A stretch of 64,000 bases of DNA from Alphaproteobacteria bacterium (lineage in GTDB: Bacteria; Pseudomonadota; Alphaproteobacteria; UBA8366; GCA-2717185), in NCBI GenBank assembly GCA_012103325.1, contig WLWY01000001.1, positions 1,217,653 to 1,281,652 on the forward strand, read 5' to 3'. The position numbers and the translations under genes were made by a program. How positions within the stretch are numbered: the stretch's first letter is position 1; every line of letters starts with the position of its first letter. The notes beneath the pieces are model-generated. The model made no database searches. It was not told the DNA's origin and saw only the letters and a list, made by a program, of their open reading frames with translations. Positions 44,681 to 52,848 of the stretch are shown piece after piece.

Positions 44681-45460
44681 ATGGCAAAACTCTCGAAGCT
44701 AAGCCGCTCGATCGCAGGCAAGGTCGCGCTGATCACCGGCGCGGCCAATGGTATGGGCCGGGCGACGGCGCATTTGTTCGCCGATGAAGGCGCTCATGTC
44801 GCGGTGACCGACCGGGATGCGGACGGCGTCAGGAACGTTGTCGCCGAGATCAAGGGTGCCGGGCTCAGCGCCGAAGGCTGGGTGTTAGACCTGACCGATG
44901 CCGCCGCCATAAACACCGTCGTCGCAGATGTGGCGGAGCGCTTCGATGGGATCGATATCCTCATCAACAATGCGGGCGTATCACAGCACACGAAGATCGA
45001 TGACGACGGTTACGAGGACATTTTCGACCGTCTGCTGAACATCCTGTTGCGGGCGCATACCCGCACGATCCGCGCCGCCCTGCCCCATCTGCGCGCCAGC
45101 GGAGCCGGGCGCATCGTCAACATCGCTTCGACCGAAGGGCTGGGCGCAACACCTGAGACCAGCCCCTATACCGCCGCCAAGCACGGCGTGATCGGCCTGA
45201 CCCGCTCGATGGCGGTGGAACTGGGCCGCGACGGCATCACCGTCAACTGCATCTGCCCCGGCCCGGTTCTCACGGCAATGACCGCCGCGATCCCGGAAGA
45301 TCACAAAACCATCTTCGCCAAACGCCGCGTGCCCTTGCGCCGCTACGCCGACCCGGAAGAAGTCGCACACGGCACGTTGAGCCTCGTCCTGCCCGCCGCC
45401 GGATATATCAACGGCGTTGCGTTACCGGTCGACGGCGGGATGACGATCAAGAATGCCTAA
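44681..45460 (+). CDS. Short-chain dehydrogenase/reductase, 259 aa
   Basis: Classical SDR with the NAD(P) motif TGAANGMG (about residue 20), NNAG (about 95), catalytic Ser in VNIASTEG, Tyr and Lys in YTAAK, and the C-terminal GVALPVDGGMT. An Asp at the end of strand 2 (VAVTDRDADG) suggests NAD preference. The substrate is unknown. It follows the GMC remnant after 31 bp, which suggests that the two were once an alcohol- or sugar-oxidising pair. Confidence 0.9.
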   Translation: MAKLSKLSRSIAGKVALITGAANGMGRATAHLFADEGAHVAVTDRDADGVRNVVAEIKGAGLSAEGWVLDLTDAAAINTVVADVAERFDGIDILINNAGVSQHTKIDDDGYEDIFDRLLNILLRAHTRTIRAALPHLRASGAGRIVNIASTEGLGATPETSPYTAAKHGVIGLTRSMAVELGRDGITVNCICPGPVLTAMTAAIPEDHKTIFAKRRVPLRRYADPEEVAHGTLSLVLPAAGYINGVALPVDGGMTIKNA

Positions 45461-45475
45461 AAGCGAGGTATCGCC

Positions 45476-46537
45476 TCACGTCCGCAAAACTGGTGGTGTC
45501 AAAGGCGCGTTGAGCGTCACGCCGAGCGGCAGGTTTATGCCCTGCGGCCGGCCAGTTTGCGGGTCGGTGCCGTAGCGCGCGAAAAAAGCTTCCGGCATGG
45601 GCCAACCGTCCGGCACGCTTAGCCAAAGGCGCAAAAGATGACGCCTGCGCGCCGGTTCATCCCAATCTTCATACGCCGTGCGGCTGTGCAACAGCACCAG
45701 ATTGTTGACGAGCTGTATGTCACCGGGGCGAAAATCCATCTCGAGTTTGAAGCGCGGACCATCCGCTAGGCTTTGCACCAAATCGAGCGCTTCCTGCTGC
45801 TGATCGGTCAGCCGGGGGAGTTGTTCGAACCGCTGGGCGCTGCGAATGAAGCGCGGGACATAACTCGCGACGACGCGCCCGCCGATTGGCATGAACACGG
45901 GCATTTCATACCAGGGGTCCTGCCCGTCGACGCCCTCGCCCCGCCGGTCGAAATAGAATGGGCTGGTCAGCAACGCCGCCAGGTCCGGCCGGCTCGAAAC
46001 CAATTCGTTCCACAGCGCAGCCGCACTGACGATGCCCGACTCGCCGCCTGACCGCGCACCTTGCAAGCAAAGCAAGCCGACGATTTCAGCGCCGATATCG
46101 GTATGGAACGGCAATGAATCGCTCGACTGATGCCCTCGTTGATTGGGGTTGTCCGCATCGCCGCCGACATCGGTGACGTGCCCCAGGACATTGCCGACGG
46201 GGTTTTGCGTCACGGGCGTACCAATTCGAGTGCCAATCGCCCAATAGGCACACGCCACACGCGCGCGCGTCCATAGCGCAACGGGCACGCCACGCAGTAG
46301 CGTAAAACCGCGTCCGTTCACAACATCGTCGCGAATCCCTGCCAGCACCGGATCCAGCACCGGCATTACGAAGTCATCCGCGCTTAGGGTCGCGATGTCC
46401 CGATCCATGGCGGCATCGGCGGCGGTTTCCAACTCCCGGATTTCCGTATCCGTCAGCAGATGGATCCAGTCATCGCGCTGCGCCATGTCCGGCCCGCGCC
46501 AGGCGCCGTCGCCCTCATCCACCTCCAATACCGCCAT
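45476..46537 (-). CDS. TauD/TfdA-type Fe(II)/2-oxoglutarate dioxygenase, 353 aa
   Basis: Double-stranded beta-helix dioxygenase of the TauD/gamma-butyrobetaine-hydroxylase type. The iron ligands are His-x-Asp in LPFHTDIGAE and the distal His in NNLVLLHSRTAYED; the 2-oxoglutarate Arg is in RRRHLLRLWLSVP. The substrate is not evident. The ATG at 46537, with GGTGAAAG upstream, is preferred to an earlier TTG. It starts 15 bp after yghU on the same strand, so the two are cotranscribed. Confidence 0.87.
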   Translation of the reverse strand: MAVLEVDEGDGAWRGPDMAQRDDWIHLLTDTEIRELETAADAAMDRDIATLSADDFVMPVLDPVLAGIRDDVVNGRGFTLLRGVPVALWTRARVACAYWAIGTRIGTPVTQNPVGNVLGHVTDVGGDADNPNQRGHQSSDSLPFHTDIGAEIVGLLCLQGARSGGESGIVSAAALWNELVSSRPDLAALLTSPFYFDRRGEGVDGQDPWYEMPVFMPIGGRVVASYVPRFIRSAQRFEQLPRLTDQQQEALDLVQSLADGPRFKLEMDFRPGDIQLVNNLVLLHSRTAYEDWDEPARRRHLLRLWLSVPDGWPMPEAFFARYGTDPQTGRPQGINLPLGVTLNAPLTPPVLRT

Positions 46538-46552
46538 GGCTTTCACCAACCG

Positions 46553-47428
46553 TTATTCCGCCGCTTCGAGCTTGTCCTGCGTTTTGGTTTCAAAATCGCT
46601 GGCGTCGTGTCGTTCGCGCAGCTGTTCATGCAGTTCGCCGCGGACCTTGTTGACCATGCGGCCACGTTTGACCGTTTCGCGGGCATCGATCTCTTTCGCC
46701 CAGCGCATGACGTTGGTATAGGATTCCGCGTCCAGAAACTCAGCAGCGTCATAAGACCTGTTAAAGAGCAGTTGGCCGTACCAGGGCCAAATCGCGATAT
46801 CGGCAATCGTATACTCATCGCCGGTCATGTACTGCTTGTCGGCCAGATGCTGATCGAGCACATCCAGCTGGCGCTTCACTTCCATCGTAAAACGGTTGAT
46901 GGGGTACTCGAATTTTTCCGGCGCGTAATTGTAGAAATGACCGAAACCACCGCCGAGATAGGGCGCGCTGCCCATCTGCCAGAACAGCCAGGACAGGCAT
47001 TCGGGCCGCAATACGGGATCTTCCGGCATCAAGGCCTGATGCTTCGCCGCGAGATACATCAGGATCGCGCCGGACTCGAAAACGCGGGTCGGTTTTTCCG
47101 TGCTTTCGTCCATCAGCGCCGGGATCTTTGAGTTCGGATTGGCCGCGACGAAGCCGCTGCCGAATTGGTCGCCGTCGCCGATCTTGATCAGCCAGGCATC
47201 GTATTCCGCACCTGTGTGACCCATCGCCAGCAGCTCTTCCAGCATGATCGTGACCTTCACGCCGTTTGGCGTGCCGAGCGAATAGAGCTGCAACGGATGC
47301 TTGCCGACGGGTAGTTCTTTTTCATGTTGGGCGCCCGCGGTCGGGCGGTTGATACCGGCAAACGCGCCGCCATTCTCGGCTTCCCACGTCCAGACCTTCG
47401 GGGGAATATAAGACGATGTTTCAGACAT
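46553..47428 (-). CDS. yghU: YghU-type glutathione transferase (disulfide-bond oxidoreductase), 291 aa
   Basis: Nu-class GST that reduces organic hydroperoxides and disulfides with glutathione. The characteristic N-terminal stretch is visible (PPKVWTWEAENGGAFAGINRP, HEKELPVGKHPLQLYSLGTPN), then KIGDGDQFGSGFVAANPNSKIP with the cis-Pro loop and ESGAILMYLA. The C-terminal GST helix bundle follows (about 130-291). Length matches E. coli YghU (288). The tail is rich in Glu, Lys and Asp. It is followed directly by the dioxygenase gene. Confidence 0.93.
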   Translation of the reverse strand: MSETSSYIPPKVWTWEAENGGAFAGINRPTAGAQHEKELPVGKHPLQLYSLGTPNGVKVTIMLEELLAMGHTGAEYDAWLIKIGDGDQFGSGFVAANPNSKIPALMDESTEKPTRVFESGAILMYLAAKHQALMPEDPVLRPECLSWLFWQMGSAPYLGGGFGHFYNYAPEKFEYPINRFTMEVKRQLDVLDQHLADKQYMTGDEYTIADIAIWPWYGQLLFNRSYDAAEFLDAESYTNVMRWAKEIDARETVKRGRMVNKVRGELHEQLRERHDASDFETKTQDKLEAAE

Positions 47429-47592
47429 TAATCAGGTTTCCTTCCTGCTGCCGTGGCAAACCACGGTTGTTCTTGATAGGATTCTAGCAACAATATGAGG
47501 CGGGAAACCGGTCGATGAAAGCCTCTTCACAACTATGTTTACACAAGCGGACGATGTTCACTGTCCCGGGCGCAACGGAGCGAGCTGCATAA

Positions 47593-48579
47593 ATGGAACA
47601 CAAGACTTCTGCATTAAACGGCGATTTCGGCATCATGATCGAGAACGTCACCTGCGATGATTTGGGCAATCCAGACTTTCAACGCAAGGCTTACGATCTC
47701 TGGACCCGGCATGGCGGGCTGCTTGCCGTGCGCGGTGACGACCTGCAGGACCTTTCGCCGGAACAGCTGATGACGTGGTCGAATGTGTTCGGCGAAATCG
47801 AACGCGGGAATATGGTGGCCCGCGAAGGTAAAACGGTACCCGGTTTTCCGATCCTCAGAATAGGCAATATCAAGGACGAAGCAGGCAAGCCGCTGGCTCA
47901 ACTCGCGACGGTGCCGCAGCTCAAAAGCGACGCGGACGTTCAATACAACCCGGAAACCCGCAGACCCGTCTGGCATACCGACTCGACCTTCCGTAAACAT
48001 CCCCCCATCGGTTCGGTCTTCCATTGCAAGCAGGCACCACCCGAGGGCGCGGAAACACTGTTTGCGGACACGCGGAGCGCCTTCGCCAGGCTTGAGGACG
48101 AGGCAAAGAAAAAACTCGAACCGCTGGAAGCGGTGTGCTCGCTGGCGCATCACGACAAGAAAATCAGCCGATATTCTCCGGGCTACCCCATCCTGACGCC
48201 GGAACAGCGGGCGGCCAATCCGCCCAACCGGGTTCCGGTCGTGCTGAAACATCCGGTCAGCGGCCAACACGCTTTGTACGGCCTGAACAGTTCGACCTGC
48301 GCGGTGCTGCCGAAAGGGCAGGACATTTCCGACACACAGCTGGATCTCTGGGACCTGGAAGGGATCGAGGATGACAGCGTTCTCATATTAAGAGATCTGC
48401 TGCCCTATGTGACAGGACCCGATTTCACCGTGCGGTGGCACTGGCAGCCCGGCGATGTCGTCGCTTGGGACAACCGCTGTACGATGCATGCCGGTACCGG
48501 TTTCGAGTACGAGAAATATACGCGCGAGATGTGGCGGCTGACGCTCCTGGACGAATCTCAGGCGAAAGCCGTCGCCTAG
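47593..48579 (+). CDS. TauD/TfdA family dioxygenase, 328 aa
   Basis: Fe(II)/2-oxoglutarate oxygenase close to the taurine/2,4-D/alkylsulfatase type. His-x-Asp is in PVWHTDSTF, the distal His in RCTMHAGTGFEYEKY, and the 2-oxoglutarate Arg in REMWRLTL. TDSTFRKHPPIGSVFHCKQ and PEGAETLFADTRSAF are family segments. The substrate is unknown. It is divergent from yghU across 164 bp and ends at a probable terminator. It is not closely similar to the dioxygenase at 45.5 kb in the parts I compared. Confidence 0.88.
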   Translation: MEHKTSALNGDFGIMIENVTCDDLGNPDFQRKAYDLWTRHGGLLAVRGDDLQDLSPEQLMTWSNVFGEIERGNMVAREGKTVPGFPILRIGNIKDEAGKPLAQLATVPQLKSDADVQYNPETRRPVWHTDSTFRKHPPIGSVFHCKQAPPEGAETLFADTRSAFARLEDEAKKKLEPLEAVCSLAHHDKKISRYSPGYPILTPEQRAANPPNRVPVVLKHPVSGQHALYGLNSSTCAVLPKGQDISDTQLDLWDLEGIEDDSVLILRDLLPYVTGPDFTVRWHWQPGDVVAWDNRCTMHAGTGFEYEKYTREMWRLTLLDESQAKAVA

Positions 48580-48597
48580 CGTTAGGTGCGGTTTTTT
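48573..48597 (+). terminator. Probable intrinsic terminator
   Basis: A short GC-rich stem (GCCTA..TAGGTGC type, with a bulge) containing the TAG stop of the dioxygenase gene, followed by a T6 run (48592-48597). Confidence 0.45.
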
Positions 48598-48661
48598 GTT
48601 GAACGGCAGCGAGACAGATACATTTATTGTCTGAAGGTTGGACAAACGCAGGAGTAAGCCA

Positions 48662-49180
48662 ATGAGCGACAATACTGAGCGTGCCGTCCTGGCGGGCGGG
48701 TGTTTCTGGGGCATGCAGGACCTGATCCGCAAAATGCCCGGCGTGCAGTCCACCCGTGTCGGCTATACCGGCGGCGACGTCCCGAATGCCACCTACCGCA
48801 ATCACGGCATGCATGCGGAAGGCATCGAGATTATCTTCGACCCAAGGAAGATCAGCTTCCGCTCGCTGCTGGAATTCTTCTTTCAGATCCACGATCCGTC
48901 CACGTCCAACCGGCAAGGCAACGACATGGGCCCGTCCTACCGGTCCGCGATCTACTATGTCGATGAGGCGCAGAAAGCAGAAGCGGAGCGTACCATTGCC
49001 GATGTCAACGAGTCGGGTCTGTGGCCCGGCAAGGTCGTGACCGAAGTAGAACCCGTAAGCGATTTCTGGGAGGCGGAACCGGAGCATCAGGATTACCTGG
49101 AGCGCATTCCGCACGGATATACCTGTCATTTCGTCCGCCCGAACTGGAAGCTGCCCCGGCGCGAGGACGCCGCCTGTTAA
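48662..49180 (+). CDS. msrA: Peptide methionine-(S)-sulfoxide reductase MsrA, 172 aa
   Basis: MsrA reduces methionine-(S)-sulfoxide. The catalytic motif GGCFWG (about residues 12-17) holds the nucleophile Cys, and RVGYTGG follows. The acidic and His region ([20 protein letters not shown]) and [16 protein letters not shown] are conserved. A resolving Cys is possible at the C-terminus (EDAAC). The start at 48662 has a GGAG site. A second msrA-like gene follows after 17 bp. Confidence 0.92.
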   Translation: MSDNTERAVLAGGCFWGMQDLIRKMPGVQSTRVGYTGGDVPNATYRNHGMHAEGIEIIFDPRKISFRSLLEFFFQIHDPSTSNRQGNDMGPSYRSAIYYVDEAQKAEAERTIADVNESGLWPGKVVTEVEPVSDFWEAEPEHQDYLERIPHGYTCHFVRPNWKLPRREDAAC

Positions 49181-49197
49181 GCAGACACGGGGACGAT

Positions 49198-49731
49198 GTG
49201 ACCCAACCCGAAGACCGGATCGGCCTCGGCGGCGGTTGTCACTGGTGCACGGAAGCCGTGTTTCAGACGCTTCGCGGCGTGCGCCATGTCGCGCAAGGCT
49301 TCATCCAATCGTCACCGCCCCACGATAGCTGGTCGGAAGCGGTCATCGTGCGTTTCGATCCGCACGACATCGACTTGGCGACCCTGATCGAGGTTCACCT
49401 TCGTACCCATGCGAGTACGTCCGCGCACAAGTTGCGGGGAAAATATCGAAGCGCGATCTATGTATTCAACGATGCGCAGAAGATACAGGCCGGAAACGTT
49501 TTGCAAGATCTGCAACGCGAATTCGATGCGCCGTTACAAACCATGGTCCTGTGCCATAAGGCATTCAAACCGTCGGACACACGGTTCCAAAACTACTATG
49601 CGACCGACCCCGAGCGCCCCTTCTGTCAAACCTATATCGACCCGAAACTGCGGCTCCTGCGCGAACGTTTTTCCGGCAACACGAAAGCCGCGCCGCCGAT
49701 CAATGAAACCGTTCGAGCGTCAACTGGCTAG
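49198..49731 (+). CDS. MsrA-family protein with GGCHWC motif, 177 aa
   Basis: Second MsrA-like protein. The catalytic motif is altered from GGCFWG to GGCHWC (GLGGGCHWCTEAVFQ), leaving two cysteines three apart. The remainder of the fold is recognisable (RHVAQGFIQS, LRGKYRSAIYVFNDAQ, FQNYYATDPERPFCQTYI). The nucleophile Cys is retained, so activity is plausible, perhaps with the extra Cys as resolving residue. A GTG start with GGGGA is used. Its 3' end overlaps the convergent iclR-type gene by 32 bp. Confidence 0.85.
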   Translation: MTQPEDRIGLGGGCHWCTEAVFQTLRGVRHVAQGFIQSSPPHDSWSEAVIVRFDPHDIDLATLIEVHLRTHASTSAHKLRGKYRSAIYVFNDAQKIQAGNVLQDLQREFDAPLQTMVLCHKAFKPSDTRFQNYYATDPERPFCQTYIDPKLRLLRERFSGNTKAAPPINETVRASTG

Positions 49732-50467
49732 CGGCGGTCTTCACATCCTTGGCAAGCGCGAGGGTTTGCTTTTTGTCGAGCTGATTTAGAAAACCGACCG
49801 TGGCAATGGCGCGTGTCGCGTACCCCTCGCTATCGACAACGGGTGCTGCCGTGACCATGAAGCCGCGCAGGTAGTTGCCGTAATCGACCGCGTACCCGTT
49901 CTGCCCTGCGGCGGAGACTTCCGTGCGCCAGGTTTCGTAGTCGGGCGGGTTTTCCCACGGCAGTGCGTCGAATTTTTCCGCGAGTTCCTTGTCCGGCCAG
50001 CCGGACAGGGCGGCATAGCAGCGGCCGCTCGCACTGATCAGGGCGGGGAACCGGCTACTCACATCGACATGGATGCTCAACGTCTGCGGCGCCCGCGCCA
50101 GCGCGACGACGACCATGTGCTCGTTCGCATCCAGCTCGGCCGCCGTAACCGTCACCCCATGGCGGTCGGCTATCTCCTTGAGATGCGGCCGGGCCTCCTG
50201 CACGAACGTGCTGTTGGCGAGCGAATCCCGCGCTAGCCCCAACACCGCGTGGCCAAGGCGGTACTGCTTGGTGGTCGAGTTGAACGTGACCATGGATTCC
50301 TGTGCGAGCGTCCGCAGGATATGCAGACAGGTGCTGGGAATGATGTCGAGATCGCGCGCGATCTGATTGACGCCGACGGGGGCCTCGCTTCTGCCGAGAT
50401 AGCGCAAGATCCGCGCGGCGCGACGAACGGCGACAACCGGCTTTTTCACGTCGGGCTGAAGGATCAA
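49700..50467 (-). CDS. IclR-family transcriptional regulator, 255 aa
   Basis: N-terminal winged helix-turn-helix (about residues 10-75; VGVNQIARDLDIIPSTCLHI) and a C-terminal GAF-like effector domain (about 85-250; GRCYAALSGWPDKELAEKF, GYAVDYGNYLRGFMVTAAPV). IclR proteins usually control an adjacent divergent catabolic operon in response to a pathway metabolite. Here the divergent gene is the LLM flavoprotein at 50610, first of a five-gene operon. An 11-bp palindrome just upstream of this gene is its probable operator. Confidence 0.9.
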   Translation of the reverse strand: MILQPDVKKPVVAVRRAARILRYLGRSEAPVGVNQIARDLDIIPSTCLHILRTLAQESMVTFNSTTKQYRLGHAVLGLARDSLANSTFVQEARPHLKEIADRHGVTVTAAELDANEHMVVVALARAPQTLSIHVDVSSRFPALISASGRCYAALSGWPDKELAEKFDALPWENPPDYETWRTEVSAAGQNGYAVDYGNYLRGFMVTAAPVVDSEGYATRAIATVGFLNQLDKKQTLALAKDVKTAASQLTLERFH

Positions 50468-50478
50468 CGGTTTCGCCT

Positions 50479-50502
50479 ATTATTGTCTACAGACAATAAT
50501 AA
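50479..50502. promoter_or_regulatory. Operator-like palindrome for the IclR-type regulator
   Basis: Perfect inverted repeat TATTATTGTCT-AC-AGACAATAATA (11-bp arms, 2-bp centre). It starts 12 bp upstream of the IclR gene's start and about 110 bp upstream of the divergent operon. IclR-type regulators bind such palindromes; the assignment is inference from position. Confidence 0.7.
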
Positions 50503-50609
50503 TTGCATATACACAACTATTTGGCAATGACATACTATTCCCCGACATTGCCTTCGTGAAGAATGGGTGGTGTCTGAATAGGGAGCAGCGGCGATAAGGG
50601 GAGCGCGTT

Positions 50610-51689
50610 ATGGAATTCGGAATCCTGTTTACATCCCATCCCGACCCGGAGTCGGAGACCTACCCACACCACGATATTCACGAACGTGTCACGCGTGAGA
50701 TTATCGAGGCGGAGGCGTTGGGTTTCGACAGTGTCTGGATCGCCGAGCACCATTTCTCCAACAAATACGGCATTCTGCCGGACCCGTTCAGCTATCTCGG
50801 CTATCTGGCCGCGAAGACCACGCGCATCAAGCTAGGCGCGGCGGTCATGGTGGTGCCGCTGCATCACCCGATGCGCATCGTCGAGAACGCGGCCTTCATC
50901 GATATCCTGAGCAATGGGCGGTTCCAGTTGGGGCTGGGCTCCGGATACCGGCCCTATGAGTTCGAAGGGCTCGGCGTCGATTTCGAAAGTCGTCGCGAAC
51001 GCCAGGCAGAGGCCATTCCGCTGATCCTCGACGGGTTCCACAAAAAGCGTGTGCAGGCGGACGGCAAGTTCTTCAAGTTCAAGATGGACGAGCAATACGA
51101 GATTTTCCCGCAGCCGGTGCAGCAGCCGCACCCGCCCTTCTTCATGGGCGCGGGCACGGACAACTCGATCGTGACGGCGGCGCGGAATGGTTTCGGCCTG
51201 ATGCAATCTTCGCTCTCGTCGGTCGACAAAATTCGCGAGAACGTCAACCTGTATAAGAGCCATATGCATGAGGCGCCGGACCCACTGAACAAGAATCCCG
51301 CCTTTGGGCGCGTCGACGTTGTGCGCATGGTCTACGTCGCGCCGACCGATGCAAAAGCCAAGGAAGAGAGCGAGGCGGGCATCACCCACCACATGAAAAC
51401 ATTCATGTCGGGCGTCAATGCGGGCGGCTATCTGGGCGACGTGACGGAGAAGGAAAACGAATCGCAGTTCGCCTACGACATGTTGGCGGAAACGACCATC
51501 CTGCACGGCTCGCCCGATACCGTCATCCGGCGTATCGAAGAATTCCGCGATGTCGGAACCACATCGATCATGGTGCATTACCCGCCCTATTACGGAAAGC
51601 AGCAGACAATCGACATGCTCCGCCTCTTCTCCAAGGAGGTGCTGCCGCATGTCCAAGGCAAGCCAACACCGAACGCCGCGGTTGCCTAG
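50610..51689 (+). CDS. LLM-class flavin-dependent oxidoreductase, 359 aa
   Basis: Bacterial-luciferase-like TIM-barrel monooxygenase. Motifs are MEFGILFTSHPDPES, AEALGFDSVWIAEHHF with the conserved His pair, AVMVVPLHHPMRIVENAAFID and FQLGLGSGYRPYEF. It uses FMNH2 from a partner reductase; none is adjacent. First gene of a plus-strand operon with a GGGAG ribosome-binding site; MaoC-type, CoA-transferase, ligase and SMP-30 genes follow with gaps of 9, 4 and 18 bp and then a 4-bp overlap. The substrate is unknown; the context suggests an acyl-CoA catabolic pathway. Confidence 0.88.
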   Translation: MEFGILFTSHPDPESETYPHHDIHERVTREIIEAEALGFDSVWIAEHHFSNKYGILPDPFSYLGYLAAKTTRIKLGAAVMVVPLHHPMRIVENAAFIDILSNGRFQLGLGSGYRPYEFEGLGVDFESRRERQAEAIPLILDGFHKKRVQADGKFFKFKMDEQYEIFPQPVQQPHPPFFMGAGTDNSIVTAARNGFGLMQSSLSSVDKIRENVNLYKSHMHEAPDPLNKNPAFGRVDVVRMVYVAPTDAKAKEESEAGITHHMKTFMSGVNAGGYLGDVTEKENESQFAYDMLAETTILHGSPDTVIRRIEEFRDVGTTSIMVHYPPYYGKQQTIDMLRLFSKEVLPHVQGKPTPNAAVA

Positions 51690-51698
51690 GCAACGGAC

Positions 51699-52844
51699 AT
51701 GGCTTGGGGTGAAATTACCGACGAGGCACTGGCGGCCGCGGCCGAATTGATCGGACAGCCGCTGCGGCGCACGCGCATGCAGTGGATCGAGACCGCGACG
51801 AAAGACGCGATTAAGCACTTCGCCTGGGGCATCGGCGACGACAATCCGCTGTGGTTCGACACCGACTATGCCGAGACATCGCCGGCGGGATCGTTAATAG
51901 CACCACCCTGCATTCTGTATGCGATCGACTCGACGATCGTCGCGCCGAAGCTGCCGGGCGTGCAGTGGATCTACGCAGGAACCGATTTCACCTGGTACGA
52001 CCATATCCGCATGGATGACAGCTTTCGCGTCGAAGCGGAACTGACCAAGCAGGAAGAGAAATCCGGGCGCCGGTTTTCCCGCTGGGTGCTGCAGACGGGC
52101 GAGGTCCGCTACTACACGCAAGCTGGGGAGCTCATCGCCACGGCGGTCGGCCATTGCGCGCGGACCCCACGAGGCGAAGGGGCGTCTTCGGAGAAAGATG
52201 AAGACGTCAAATCGCTGCGCTACGAACCGGAAGAACTGATAGAGATCGAGCGGCAGGTGCTCAACGAGACGCGCCGGGGAGCTGATCCGCTCTATTGGGA
52301 GGATGTGACGGTCGGCGACACGGTGCCGCCCGTCGTCAAGGGGCCGCTCTCGATCGCCGATATTTTGGCCTGGTATTCCGCCACGCAAGGGGCGCTGCAT
52401 TATGGCGGCGCGCATGGTGACGCGCTGCGCTATCGCAAGCGCCATGACGATTATCACATCAACCCCACGACAGGTGCGAAAGACGCAGCAGGTCGCGGTC
52501 ATCTGGAAGCGGCGACGGCACGCGATGTCGGCATGGGCGCCGCCTACGATGTCGGGCCGCAACGAATTTCCTGGGCGCAGCACATGCTGTGCAACTGGAT
52601 CGGCGATCATGGATTCCTCCATAAGCTAAGTGTTTCGGTGCGACTGCCCAATTTGGTGGGAGACACGATCTGGTGGCGCGGCACGGTCACGGCGAAACGG
52701 GAAGAGGGTGCTGTGAAATTCGTCGACATCGAAGTCGAAGCGCGCAACCAGAAGGACAGGTCGTCCGCGATTGGCACGGCCGTGGTTACGCTGCCGTCGC
52801 GCGCCGACGGACCGGTGTCCTTGCCGTTGAAACAGCACAGTTAG
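51699..52844 (+). CDS. MaoC-like hydratase/dehydratase, 381 aa
   Basis: Double hot-dog protein. The first half (about 1-155) is a FAS1-like/MaoC N-terminal dehydratase domain (AIKHFAWGIGDDNPLWFDTDYA). The second half (about 195-375) is another hot-dog domain with HMLCNWIGDHGFLHKLSV and LPNLVGDTIWWRGTV. Such enzymes hydrate enoyl-CoA esters or dehydrate hydroxyacyl-CoAs. The Asp-His pair of MaoC appears as GIGDDNPLWFD, with later HGD. It begins 9 bp after the LLM gene and ends 4 bp before the CoA transferase gene. Confidence 0.83.
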   Translation: MAWGEITDEALAAAAELIGQPLRRTRMQWIETATKDAIKHFAWGIGDDNPLWFDTDYAETSPAGSLIAPPCILYAIDSTIVAPKLPGVQWIYAGTDFTWYDHIRMDDSFRVEAELTKQEEKSGRRFSRWVLQTGEVRYYTQAGELIATAVGHCARTPRGEGASSEKDEDVKSLRYEPEELIEIERQVLNETRRGADPLYWEDVTVGDTVPPVVKGPLSIADILAWYSATQGALHYGGAHGDALRYRKRHDDYHINPTTGAKDAAGRGHLEAATARDVGMGAAYDVGPQRISWAQHMLCNWIGDHGFLHKLSVSVRLPNLVGDTIWWRGTVTAKREEGAVKFVDIEVEARNQKDRSSAIGTAVVTLPSRADGPVSLPLKQHS

Positions 52845-52848
52845 AGCC

